64,000 nt of DNA. Origin: Brachypodius melanocephalos. Taxonomy: Eukaryota > Chordata > Aves > Passeriformes > Pycnonotidae. The stretch is from assembly GCA_013398615.1 (NCBI GenBank), contig VZSR01000514.1, positions 5,422,738 to 5,486,737 of the forward strand. The letters run 5' to 3'. Numbering within the stretch: position 1 is the stretch's first letter; each line of letters begins with the position of its first letter. This document shows positions 40,601 to 52,503 of this stretch, piece by piece. Under the pieces are notes generated by a model, which did no database searches, was not told the DNA's origin, and saw nothing but the letters and a program-made list of their open reading frames with translations. The translations under genes and the position numbers were made by a program.

Positions 40601-42732
40601 CTTTTGTTCGGGGGCTGGCACCAAGCTCTTGCCGCAGTGGGTTCAGAGCGTCTCTGGACACGGCGATCAGGCGCCTCGCAGCTGACTCTGCAGAATATTT
40701 ACTTATTACAGGAGGAACTGAAAGAACCTGGAATTCACTAGTGACCAAGCTCTTACTTCTTGAACAACTGTTTTCCCCCTTCCTTTTGTTTCTGTTTTAA
40801 TCACTACATTACAAATGTGATTTAAGTCCCCCTTGCAGATACCAGCACACAGCAGTCAGTGTTCATCTGGTTAAAATGCCAGCACCATTTGCACTGAGTG
40901 GTCAGTGGTTGTTGGGCTCAGTTCCTTTTTAAATCAAACTTGGAATAATTAAATGGCCACAGCAGTAATGCGAATGCAGATTTTTGCATGTCCAATAATG
41001 AAAGGGAGGAAAAAGTAGTCTGAAGCTGTTTCGTTTTAATCATGTTTGATTTTTATTTTAAATGAAAGCACAAAGGTAATTTTTCTGTTGTTCTACCTGT
41101 GACTCCTTAAATCATGGTAAACGTGCATTATGATCTTCTTAAAAGAGTAAGAACATTCCTTGTTAATTAATTTATACAGCTGTCAGTACAGCTTTCTGTG
41201 TTATTCATACTCTAAGTGTTTGACTGCCATAGATTTTCTAGCAGTTCCTGGCAAAGCTCCAGTGAAAGCCTGGGATTTATTAGGCTGACTTGGTGCAAAG
41301 TCTATTGATTGTGGCCTCGAGGGTAATAACTAAATAGAGCTGGAGCAACAAGTCAATAACACCATTGTTGCTACAGACTCCATTCACTTGAGGAGTTAGA
41401 TTGTTTTACAGTGGCAAAGAGTAATCATGAGCAGATCAGCATGTTCAACAGGCTCTGTACCATGTTAGTGCTGGGGACTGTTTTAAAGCTTTCAGCAGGA
41501 CTGCAGGAGAAATGAGGTGGGGTGCAGGGATTAGGAATCCTGTAAACTTCTTCCTTAGGACTAAAAGGTTGTCTTTATCATCTTGCAGCAAGGAGTCCCT
41601 GTGTTGGTCTAAAAGGGTATTAAAATCCTCGGCCCATCAATCCATCAAGGTTCAGTAGAAGCCTGATTTAAATTTTGGTTGGGGATATATGTGTGCATGT
41701 ATGCGTGAATGCATGTCCATATGCCCTAGCATGAAATAATATTTCAGCTAGTACAAACTTCACCTCTGTGCATTAGTATTTCCTGGCAATGGCTGGAAAG
41801 AGGCTCCTATTTTCTTAAATTCAAAATGAGGAAATGCTTTTGTTTATTGCTTCTCTAATCCTCCCATGTGTTTATTTACTTTTAGAATTCTTTACTTTTG
41901 CAGAAATATATACAAACCTACTAGGGGAGAGATGTTTATTTCCTGAGAGTTTTATCGTTTATTTGACAGCCTTTGACAACTCATGTTATATTAAGAGCAG
42001 ATCATTTTGAAAAGTCAAAATTGTGAAGACGGGAGTTTCAAAAACAGAACCGGATGATTTTGCACACATCTTGCATCCCTCTCAGGGAGCTGCAGAAATA
42101 CTGAGTAATTAGAATTAGTTTCTTCCTACCACCAGTTAGTAAAAGCCTACTCCCTTGAAACTTGAAAGATGGTACAGAAAGTAATAATATGAACCACATA
42201 ACATTATAAAAAGACAGATGTAATTATGCCTTGTAAAACGAACCGAGTGGTCAAGCAGCAAGCTTTTGTGTATTCAGCATTTCCACAGACTCTTCTTCCC
42301 TTCACCTATTTCTTCTTGGAAGTCAAGTTGTCTTTTTTTGTGAGCAGTATTTCTGAGTCCACATTTTCAGAGATAATAGGAAACAATAAAGCTTTCTTCA
42401 TGAGCCTGCAGTCATTTTAAAACACCAACATTTTAGACACCAAGATTTCAATAGAGGGGTTGATTTTTGAATGTGTTGGTGACCATGACATCTGATGCCA
42501 GTTTATTAAAAATTTCTCCGTCCTATTTTTTTCCCTACTTCTCTTGCTTTATTATAGCTCATACTATTTAAAGCACAAAAAGGGGTGGAACTAGTAAGGA
42601 AATCCTGTGGCCAAATATTCAGGAGGGTACTTGGCTTCCCTTGCTACAGGCAGTCCATTGAATGTTGCAGTCTGCATGTGCTGGGGCAGATCTCTGAACA
42701 GGAGAGATGCAAACATGTGGTGAATGTGTCTA
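31676..42732. other. Intronic sequence with one GC-richer patch
   Basis: About 11 kb without a supported exon or mobile element. It contains a short direct repeat (the 13-mer at 39814-39826 recurs at 39835-39847) and a CpG cluster at 40583-40690. The longest stop-free frame outside repeats lies here (40062-40685, +). It opens with TTG and its first ATG is at 40188, leaving 165 codons with no recognised domain. Confidence 0.5.
40583..40690. promoter_or_regulatory. Small CpG cluster, possible regulatory element
   Basis: Eight CpG dinucleotides fall within about 110 bases, whereas most of the intron has almost none over similar lengths. Retained CpGs in an intron can mark an unmethylated regulatory element, but a recent or selected single-copy stretch would look alike. 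No TATA box, initiator or transcript evidence can be read here. Confidence 0.25.
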
Positions 42733-42738
42733 TCTTTT

Positions 42739-42813
<75 letters not shown>

Positions 42814-42967
42814 GTCTCTCTGTCTGTCTGTCTGTCTGTCTTTCTGTCTTTCCTCCTTTCCTTCTTTCCTTCTTTCCTTCTTTCCTTCTTTCCTTCTTTC
42901 CTTCTTTCCTTCCTTCTTTCCTTCTTTCCTTCCTTCTTTCCTTCTTTCCTTCTTTCTTCTCTTTTCC
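42733..42967. repeat. Compound pyrimidine microsatellite, three phases
   Basis: A 235-base tract is almost purely C and T. First come about twenty units of CTTT (42733-42812), then a short TCTG-rich phase (42813-42849), then an eight-base TTCCTTCT-type repeat with some extra TTCC units (42850-42967). The plus strand is pyrimidine and the minus strand purine, except for the Gs of the middle phase. Stops are absent in several frames, giving meaningless F/L/S-rich or K/E/R-rich translations. The length is likely polymorphic between individuals. Confidence 0.97.
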
Positions 42968-45900
42968 ATAAGTAAGCAGAGAGCCTGGCAAGTTTGTAGT
43001 GCTTGCTCAGAAGCTCATTTAAAACTTTGAAAGGAGTGGATTGCATTTAAACGACTCTCAGGAATCTCTTTACCCCCAGGCCTCAGATGCTGCCTCCCAT
43101 GGAAAGAAATGTATCGAGTGGTTCGTAATCTGTATTCTGTCAGGATATTTTAATGAGAGGTCAGTAAATACCGTATATTTGGAAGCAAGTGAGCCAAAGC
43201 TGGCCTTTTTCTTCATGATTTCCACATAGTCACATTTATAGCACATGCATTCACTTTTAATGAAGAAATTTTATCTACTCTTCTTGGGTTCAGCTCTGTA
43301 GTCCAAGCAATTTTTGACACATTAAGCCAGCTCTAAAACTTAATCGGCTGTGGCATAGGAAGTAAATATGCAAAAGAAGTTTTGCAGAAATATTAATACT
43401 TTCTCATTAAAAAAACAACATTGATTTTCTTGGCTGATTGAAGTGTGATGTGCCACCCCTACGGTGATTAGATGTGTCATGGAAGCACTGTTTGCACCCC
43501 ACTTCCTTCAAAAAGAAGAGAGACTGGTAAAAGGGAAAACCCCTTACCAAAATGTGAGGATTGACATTTCTTTTGAGTAGTACTCTTGCAGTATGAACTG
43601 TAGATTTACAGGAATTAGGAACCAAACAGTTGAAGTATTCCTCTCTCCCTCCTCCTTCCTCCCCTCCTTTTTTTAAAGTGTCTTCATCAATCAAAATCAA
43701 CACAAATGAATAATGGAGGCAGATAGAATGTGAAGAGACAATAGTGGTGTTGTTCAGAATTGACGGCCATAAATCCATTGTATCCTAAGAGACTGCACGG
43801 AGTAAATACCTGCCCTTGCCCACCACCAGTTAGCCCACGAGTTGGAGTATCATTTAAGTAAGTGCTGATGTCCCATGGAAATTTCAGCCCATTAATGCTC
43901 CCTTTATTTTAGAGCACCAGGGCTGCAATGAGGCAGGGGGGACTTGAAGGGTGAAGGTTTGGAGTGACAGGGGAGTTTCCCTCTCCTCATTCATTTGTTA
44001 ATTTGGGATGACAGAAACAGAAATGGTGTTCTTATGAGCGGGTCAAAGGGGTTTTTTAGAACCAGCAGAAAACAAGGAAGCTGGTGCAAAGGAAGTTACA
44101 GAGCGCATCGTTTGAAATCATTAAAGTTTGGGCCTAGCTGAGGTTTTCTCTGTGAGACAAAAAGGGGAAGCACATGTCGATTGGCACTGCAAAGGCGTGC
44201 AAAAGGGTGGAAAAGCCCGACAGAAAGCGAAGCCAAGAGGATTATATACCTCAGTTTCAGAGAGCATGACTTGTGGTGTGGATTCGAGCCCTGACGTTTT
44301 GATTCAGGTATGATCCAGCCAAAGTCTCTCAAGCTGCTCTTGTAGGAATTTGACACTGAGGGGCAGGAGCCTCTGGGGTCAGCTGCTCTTTCTGCCATTC
44401 CAAAATGCCAGGTCTCGAATGGAAACTTTCCTTCCTTCCTTCCCATTAGAACGGTCCCTCCAGTTTTGTGTGCCTCTTGGACGCCAGCCTGTGGGAGCAA
44501 GTGCAAATATGATTCTTAGGCCCAGGCTCACACGTTCAGGAGGTTTAAAGTTGCTTGTTTTATTTTTGGTTCTTCTCTAATTGCAGTTTGTTTGGCAGAG
44601 CATGCCAGACATAGATCACTTGCTCTGGGCTTGTTAGCACCAACAGCATTCCAGCTCTGTTAGAATCTCTAAGTTTATCTACCTCGATTGTATTCTCAGA
44701 CCTTTTATGATTTTTATTCTCCTCAAACTGAGATTAAAAAAAAACAACCAAGTCAAATAACAGACTACCTGGCTGGAAGGATTGATGACCTTCCTGATGG
44801 GACTGGGAAATGCTCTTTGAGATCAGTGTGAATGAGCAGGACTCCTGACAGCACAACACCTCACTGCAGAGGGGCTTGAATGTGCCAGTTCTGTTGTGAA
44901 AACAGTTTATTTAGTAGTTAGGACCTCGACTTTTCTGGTTTTGTACTTCTGAAAGAGGATCTCTTGCAAATGATGAACCCTTAGCCTTCACAAAGTACTG
45001 ATCCCTCTATAACATTTTCTTAATTGAGGTTTAGAAGGAAAAAAATATAATGTAGTATTTTAAGAGTGACTGCGTAGCACCTTTCCAAGTTTGCATGCCT
45101 GTCAACGGGATGTCATCCTGTAAGTGTGAGTGAATGACTCTATTTCCAGTTCGAGTTTCCATTCCTAGGCAAAAATAGCACCAAATACACTATACTTCCA
45201 GAACAGATTTTTTTTAAAGCTATATAAATCATACCACAATAAAAAGTAGTCTGTAGTTATTTCTTCAATAAAAACATTCTATATGCCCAGTACCAAGTGA
45301 AAACTATGAAAAAGAGAAGACACTGCTTCAAATGACTGAATAAAATGACAAGAAATAACTTTTCATTCTGTTCTAACTGAGCTGAACTGTATTTTGTAAG
45401 GATAATAGTTAAATTTAACATTCCTCAAGTTTTCCATTGTCTGGGTTTTTTTCCCCAACCAGCATGAAGCACTGAAGCTTTAAGCAGCCTGTCATGATGC
45501 TGATGGTTTTTTGAAGAAAATATGTGTTCCTCAGCTGTTGCAGTTACTGCAGCATTTGTGTCTTTTCAGATGACACTTTACCAGCTTTTTAAAATTGCCT
45601 AAATCCCACGTGCACAGTGATGAGGGCTGAGATTTTTAAGGACCTTGAAGTATCCAAATCATGGCAGAGGCTAATTATTTCCAAGGATTTGATTCTTGGG
45701 TCTGATTCATTTAGTCTAGGAGTCTCAATGTCCTAATTGTATAACCTATTTCTTACGATAGGATTTGGGGTTTTTTTGTTTGGATTTTTCTGCTAACACA
45801 AATAATTGATAAAGAGTTAGCAGAATATTCTAATGGTCTGCATTAGAGTTGGATGTAAGGTAAAAAGCAATAACAAGGATTATAAATAACTGCTTGATCT

Positions 45901-46700
45901 GTAGAATTCTAAAATAGCTTCTTAAATTTGATTAACTGTCTTAATATATGGTTAATCATCTAAATCCTTTATAAACTATTTGTAAATGCTCCCTTGGCAT
46001 AAAGCATGACTAGTTTGTCTGTATTTTATGAAACATGGCGATTCTATTGAGGAAATGGAGCAGTATTTCTGAAATACAGTCAGTGTAACTGAGAAGGCAA
46101 GCTTGGTGTTCCAGGTCTTGATTGTGGAAAGTCAAATACTTGCAGTTTCTGAATTTCCTTGTGCAAATTTGTTGAGCAAAGGTAGTGAGGTGCAACTATG
46201 CTCTTCCTCAGAGCACAGCAGACAAAGGGAGGTAAACAGAAGAAGAGTTATAAAGGAGTTAAAACACAAAAATGGAATTATTTCAGAATGGTTTGGACCT
46301 CAGTCCTGTGGTACAAAGCCATCAACATCAACAACAGGGTCTCCTGCCCACAAAAATACTCACTCCTGCCTCTATGCTGCATCCACCTGCTTTCTTGTTT
46401 ACACGGCCACTCCTGTTTTCCTGTCAATGTCTTCATATTGAACTGATCTAGTGCAAAATATCTCTCCTCACCTCTCCACCCTTCTCATTTTTCTCTTTCT
46501 TTTTTTATCCTGGATCAATTCTTTGATCTGATTCATCACATGGACCCACAAGCTGTTGAGTCAGCACAACTGAGGTTGGCATGCTGTAACTAGGTGGCAG
46601 AAGTGAACACCAGGAGGAGGAGTTACAGGTGGAGGAAGGGACAGACTTGAGCATGACTCCTAAAATTAGTATTGCTGCTGTTTGCTTTGCATCTTGGAAA
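42968..46700. other. Intronic sequence, nothing specific
   Basis: No exon, RNA gene or clear repeat is recognised. Short open frames on both strands (for example 44096-44506 -) lack recognisable motifs. Confidence 0.5.
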
Positions 46701-46830
46701 CGTGGTCTTGGCTTGAGTCAGAGCATTTAAATTCCCCTCTAGCCCTTGACACCCTTAAACTTTACTTTTGCCATCTGATAAGTGGTAATAACACTGGTTA
46801 CCACAGGGGTGTGAAGACTTACTGGTGGTT
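46701..46830 (+). mobile_element. MIR-like SINE core remnant
   Basis: GCCATCTGATAAGTGGTAAT, then AACACTGGTTACCACAGGGG and TGTGAAGACTTAC, match in order the MIR core CATCTGTAAAATGGGGATAATAATAGTACCTACCTCA...GGGTTGTTGTGAGGATTA. CTTGACACCCTTAAACTTTA stands where CTTGGGCAAGTCACTTAACC is expected. The tRNA-related head is not recognisable. Divergence is high, so the call is moderate. Confidence 0.5.
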
Positions 46831-49800
46831 GTTCAACCAATTAGCACATGAAAAATAGGGAAAACTGCTTTTTACACTCCTGCATTTTGTTGAAATGGTT
46901 CTCCCATGCTAATGAACTACATTTCATTTGTAGTAAAGTAGTTGTTTTCTACTGTGTTCATCCTATCAGAAATATGTTGCTAGACATATACAGGTCCCTG
47001 TTTTTGCAACCCAAGTATCTCTATTTTTAGTTTTAAGATGTTGGCTGCATATCTCTCTCTTTTTTTTAAAATTATATGTATATATTTATAGCTCTTGCTC
47101 TTGGGAGAGAATTTCCTGCAAACAGATCTGTTTCTGTGGTGTCCTGCTCCGACACGGAGTCCCTTGTGTTCCACCAAGAGGTTGCTCCAGAATAAATGTC
47201 TGGTTGTAGGATAAGCCTGGTGAACTGTAAACTTTATATTGCCTTCAGCACATGGTAGATTTGCATGTGCAGGAGGTATTAGTGACTGGGCATCTGATAC
47301 TTGGCAATGTCACATCTGAAGACGTGAGTGGCAGCAGAGATGCAGCCCCAGCCCCAATGTCCTACGGAGTCGCTTCCTCTTTGGATAATTACATTCTCAG
47401 CTTTCTCTGCAATTTTAACTGGGGGGGAAGTATCTGTCCTCACACCCTCATTTACAGAGGTGAGTCCTGTAACCATGCACCATTAAACAGCTGCCACAGC
47501 TTGCCCAGAAGGACTTTTTACATAATGTTCGTATCTGGTTTGCATTCCGAGCTGCGCAGATCAGCAGTAACGCTACGTGGGTATCTGAAAGCAGGATTTG
47601 ACCTGTGCTTGGGTTCTGGTTCACATGCAGCAAGGAGCACTTGCTCAAATAGTTTCAGGGACTTCAGCAGAAATACTGGTATGCAGAATCAGGCCCCTAA
47701 GGATCCTTGGTAATGAAAGGTATCCTGTAACTGTAAGGTATTATTATGATGACTACTCTGGAGAGCACAGAGGTATTGAAGTTGGCAAAATGAATTACAG
47801 AGTTAAATGTATAAGTAAACCAAGAAGCGACTGATGTTTTTTGCATAGTAATAATCTTCATAATCGCTTCATTTGCACAGTTATTTCGTTTTAAACTTAA
47901 GGCACAGTTTTGAAGCACAACTCAGTGGAGATTTTTCCTGTAATCTATAAACTTTAATGAAAGCTAATTGGAGGACAAATTTTAATCTAATTAAAATGTG
48001 GCTGCATGAAACAGAAAGGATGAATGAAGTGAAATGCTCTATGGGGCACAGTTTTCAAACAATGACTACCCTGAATACTAAGTCAAATGAAGCTTTTGTA
48101 AAATTATGATCATGAACATTGCCAGCAACAGAACAACCTTGAGAAATTGCAAATGAAAGTTTTCATGTATTCAGTTTAAACAGTGGACATTTGACTTACA
48201 ACTGCATGAGGACTTTTTAAAAGAAAATAAAAAGCAACACAGTCTCATCTAAAAACATAACAAGTAAATTAGCCAAAGGTGTGCATTCCATCCAAGTTCT
48301 CATGATCAGCAGATGCAAATGTTTGCAGTACGCCAATGAGTTATGAGCCCTAATGAGATTTCAATGCTGAGCAAACAATAAAAATTTATGCATTGCATAG
48401 TTTTAGTGGCCTTTGGCTTCATGGTTAGTGTTACACCCTTTCAACAGCTTCAGTAATATAATATCCAGCTGGCTTTGGAGGTAAGGAAAATTTTAGGGGT
48501 GAACTGAAATTGTGAGAAATAACGTGATTGATTGCTTTGTCAGAATAATGCATTTCCACGGTATAATTGTCTGCAGTAATCTTAGCCTGGGTATGGATAC
48601 ATAGGTTCTAGTTATGTTCAGACACAAATTTTGAAGGATTCAGGTGAAGAATGGCTTTTCTAGCATTTTAGCCAGACTGTTTCCTGTGCTGGGTACATGT
48701 CCAGGGGTCTCACAAACAGCCCCTCTAACAAGGACATTCCTGTCATAGTCCAGCAAACGGGAGAATTGAAAAGCTGCACTTTCCCCAACAACTGTCATGT
48801 GTCTCAAGAAAAGAAGCGGAGCACAAGCACAAAAAGAAAGGCACAATAGATATTGAAATAAATGTATGTAGTGGAGAGCAGGGGGATGAACCAGGGAATT
48901 CAACTGGTGCAGTAGGAGAGTGAGCTCAAATGAGTTAAATTTAAAAGTCCCATTTGTGGGTTAGGCTGCTATGCATCCAGAACCTCCACCATAATGATTG
49001 CCTGCATTACCCTACATAATATTAAAATCTTAGCGTGTGATTAATAGCAGATTCCCTGCATACGTGTCACAACACACATCTGCAGCAAATCTGCCAGTAT
49101 ATTTCTGTGCTAGTTTTACTTTGGGGCCATAAAGTAATTCCTGTTTTGTGAATGAGAATAAACCTATTATGCACTAGGTTAGCTACACCCAGTTTCTTCT
49201 CTTCAGGGAAAAAGAGCTGCTTATTTGATACAGCATCTCGAATTTCAGTGTTCAGAAGTGAGTTTAAGGCTTGGCTAGAATTGCTTGAGCAAGCTGTTGG
49301 GATTTGCCTTCACCATTTCTTAGTTCTGTGTTTTCCAAAACCTTCTGTGCAAAGAGTATTGAGAAACTTCTGGACAGCAGTAAACTAGTGGACTTAATTG
49401 CAAGGTGTTTATTGCTAAATTTGTTAATGAGTCAACATGCAAAAAAGATATATTTATCCCTGTTTCCTCTTAAAGCAGTAGTAAAAAATAACTTCAAAAA
49501 ATCTTTTTCTTAAGCTGTTTGGTGATGCAGTTTTGCTGTTCACAGAAGCCCTTTTTCCCATCCACAAATAGCTACCTTTCACTTTGCCCCAAGGGAACTG
49601 AGCATAGCTCAAATGAAGCTTAAAAAAAAAAAAAAAAGAGATTTTTCCCAGTTGTAGCTCAAAGCCTCTGCATATTCACACATGCACACAAAATAAAAAG
49701 GAAGATGCAGAAGCATTCCTCCATTCTGCCCTCTGAAAAGTCCTGTCGACCTGTTTTGCTCCCCAAAATGAAAACAGAACCCCATGAAAACAACTTAAAG

Positions 49801-49920
49801 GACAACAAGAAAACATTAGGAAAGCAACATCTGTTTTGCATTCTTGGCATCGAGTCTGTCCTTGCAACACAGGGTCTGACACAGATGTACAGGGTTATGA
49901 CACCACTGAGTACTGCTTGA
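46831..49920. other. Intronic sequence with one possible old repeat
   Basis: Mostly unremarkable AT-rich DNA. The part at 47650-47698 contains GACTTCAGCAG and GCAGAATCAGGCCCC, phrases typical of old amniote interspersed repeats. A run of 16 A begins at about 49622. No exon is supported. Confidence 0.45.
47650..47698. repeat. Possible old amniote repeat end
   Basis: The end sequence GCAGAATCAGGCCCC preceded by GGGACTTCAGCAGAAAT resembles the terminal phrase (GCTGAATCAGGCCC after GACTTCAATGGGACTAC) of an ancient short interspersed repeat seen in sauropsid introns. The match is short and recalled, not aligned. Confidence 0.28.
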
Positions 49921-50055
49921 TTTTAAATGGTGTAACAGAGCAGAATCAGGGCGCTGAGCTCTTACAACTCTGTGCAGAGCTGTGGTGCTTGATCTCCTTT
50001 GCAGATGTGGGACTCAAACCCCACTGAAGTTTTAGTCATCTTTCCATTGATTGAT
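49921..50055. repeat. Possible old amniote repeat with paired ends
   Basis: GGTGTAACAGAGCAGAATCAGGG at the left and AAACCCCACTGAAGTTTTAGTC with CTTTCCATTGATTGATGC at the right resemble phrases of a common sauropsid interspersed repeat (GTGTAACTGAGAGCAGAAT...; CCCCACTGAAGTCAATGGAAGTCTTTCCATTGACTTCAATGGG). In the full element the last two halves are self-complementary, and that pairing is partly lost here. It rests on pattern memory only. Confidence 0.38.
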
Positions 50056-50580
50056 GCGGACTGCGGAGCAAGTCATATTCCTCCTCCAACCATTTAGAAT
50101 TTATTATTGATTGCACTTTCTCATCGTGTGTGTTTTGCTGTCTGTAAAATCTCATTGCCCCGGTGTGTCCCAGTCAGCTGCATTGCGTGTAGCCGCGCTC
50201 AGAGAACATTTCAAATGATGCTACATGATTAACCTCTGCAGTTTTTAAGTAAAATAAAATAGTATCACAGAGAGAGACATTTAAATGTACTCAGAAAGAC
50301 AAAAAGGGCTCTGGTTTAATTGGAGAGAATCAATAATAATGTAAATTTGGGAAGCCAGAGTTGCCACGAGAGCAGCTGTCTCCGCATGACTGCTGGGATG
50401 GCACAGAGGGAGCACACCTTTCCCTGTTTGGTTGCCCATCCGTAGTCGCAGCAAAGTTCGCTCACCTCGTGGCTTCAGGTCCCCGTGGAGCTGTGCCAGG
50501 TGGCGGTGCCACCGTGCAGTGTTTTCACCTGCCACTAGATGTCTGTGTGGGCTCTGAAACGTTCTCGAGGGGATGATGCC
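50056..50580. promoter_or_regulatory. CpG-enriched patch, candidate regulatory DNA
   Basis: Between 50366 and 50575 I count eleven CpG dinucleotides, and between 50056 and 50200 a further seven or so, against almost none over similar lengths elsewhere. A small hairpin (GGTGGC/GCCACC, 50499-50513) lies inside. The patch is not dense enough for a classic CpG island, and no promoter elements are evident. It could be an enhancer-like element, or merely a GC-richer single-copy stretch. Confidence 0.28.
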
Positions 50581-52461
50581 CCTGGTAAACACCACAGGCA
50601 AAACTGGAGCACACAGGCTGTGGGGAAGCCTTTTAGTTTGTGTTTGTAATTGTAACAGCATTACTTTAATTAGGCGTGTGTTTAAAGCAATTTGTGCTGT
50701 CTAAAACTGAATTCCAGCCTTTTTCGTTTGAGGCAGATAGGGAAAAGTTGTTTTTCCTGGTCCACATCTGTTGAAGACAAACTATTTCCTTTCTGTTCAC
50801 GTGAAGAACTGAAATGTATCTTAATGTTGTGAAAGTTTTGGGGGAAGTTGCTGAGATGTAATGTAGGTTCATCTTATTTTTATTCTGAAATGATGAAATA
50901 CCAAAATACAGAATATCTTTCCCATAAGTGAATTGGTAAGACACATACATCAGCACATCTGGGCTCGTGGAGGAAGGTAACTCATCAGATGTTAAGTTCA
51001 GCATATTAAAGGAAAACAAACAAACAAACAAGCCTGTGGACCAGGGCAAAGAAATCTATTTCCCAAATCTGTTTCTCAGCAACCCACTGGCTGGCCAGGG
51101 CAGCTGCACCTATGACCAGCTCTTCTGCAGATATCTCCTGAGAAAAATGCAAAAGTAATCAGCATATGTTTGACTTTCATTTATCTCTGTCACCCGGGAA
51201 TAAGATACAGATAGTATCAGGAGCAATGAGAGGTACATTCTGATACTATTTTCAAGTTTTTTTGTCTAGACAGAGAGGAGCAACCACTTGTATCTCTGTG
51301 GAACATACAGCCCCACTCCACACACTCACATCCTAGGCTGAAGGCCAGAGGGAAGTAGTAGGCTGTCTGTATTAAAAAAAAAAGTTTAAAACCACCACCC
51401 ACTCATCAGGTGACTGGAGACTGTGGTTGTAAAATATGCTGCAGGCAGAAGTTCTGAAAAATCCCAGAAAGTGTTGAAAACATCTCTAAACAAGGTATTT
51501 TTCTCCTGCACCTTTCTTGCTAAAGGTCCCAATTGCTGCCAAGAAAGCTAGTGAGAATGTTAGCTGCCAAATAAAAAATTTATGACAGTGTTTGGCAAAG
51601 GATTGTATCACTGCTTGTTTTATACATTTCCACAAGTCTCTTGAAGGGCTGTTGGACACATACAGCTCAGTGATCACTGTGCTTTATCTGTTCTTTCATA
51701 CATTAAAAAGGCTAGTTCCAATAAAGTGTGATTTAAACAATAGATTTTTTTTTCTTTTATAAGCACTTGCTATGGTGAGAATATTGTTCCTAAACAGCAT
51801 TCCATGTATTAAAATAGTTTTTAAAGCCCTTTACTTGACAAAGTTACTTGTATGTAGTAAAAATACATGAATTTTTCAATTAAAAATGTATTGCTTTTGG
51901 AATTGTGCTTGTTATATGTAGGAGTCGGGCCAATAAACTGTCTGTTAAAGCATAAAGATGTCCATTCAGTCAAAGTTGTGTCTGCCATTTATGTTTCAAA
52001 ACCCAAGAAAATAATGTGTTCATATTGCATTGCTCACCAATATCAATTAGGCTTTTGGCTCTATCATTAAATTAATGTTGGGGGAGAAAATAGTTCCAGT
52101 GGATTTAGCAGAAGAAATATATTTTTGAATACAGAGTTATAAGCACACTGACAATAATTATTAAGCTGGCTGATGCTGAAGCAACACCCTTAAAAATATT
52201 TTCCTCCACTGAAGAAACAAAATGGTCTGTCTCTGTCTTCCCAAACCCGTTATCAGATTAGGCTTCCAGCTGATAATTAGTGCTGTTTAACACAGATCTC
52301 ATTGCTCGGAAATCTCTAAACCTGAGCAGTTTACTTTTTCTCATTATAATGTGCTGCTGGAGGCAGGAGCTCTGGAGCATGGAGCTGTACCCTCCTGCAC
52401 CATTTTGTCAGGAGAGAAAGAGCCTCCTCTCCTCTCTGGTGGCCAGGAGGTGGTGGGACAC

Positions 52462-52503
52462 GGCTCTGGCTTGCTGTCCCCTTCCAAGGGGACAACCAGA
52501 GCC
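52462..52503. repeat. Compound inverted repeat (two nested 8-bp stems)
   Basis: GGCTCTGG at 52462-52469 pairs with CCAGAGCC at 52496-52503. Inside it GTCCCCTT at 52476-52483 pairs with AAGGGGAC at 52486-52493. Six bases on one side and two on the other separate the stems, and the inner loop is formally two bases, so the last pairs would open. A transcript could fold into a stable imperfect hairpin. It is shorter than an animal microRNA precursor, and no known RNA family is recognised. Confidence 0.7.

Noticed and set aside
40062..40685. Longest stop-free frame outside repeats, as a possible gene
   Set aside because: It starts at TTG, has no recognised domain, lies in a GC-richer stretch where stops are rarer, and has no visible splice or promoter context. 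Kept only as a weak finding through its CpG cluster.
42585..43046. Frames rich in F/L/S on one strand and K/E/R on the other
   Set aside because: Translation of the pyrimidine microsatellite in every frame. No protein is implied.
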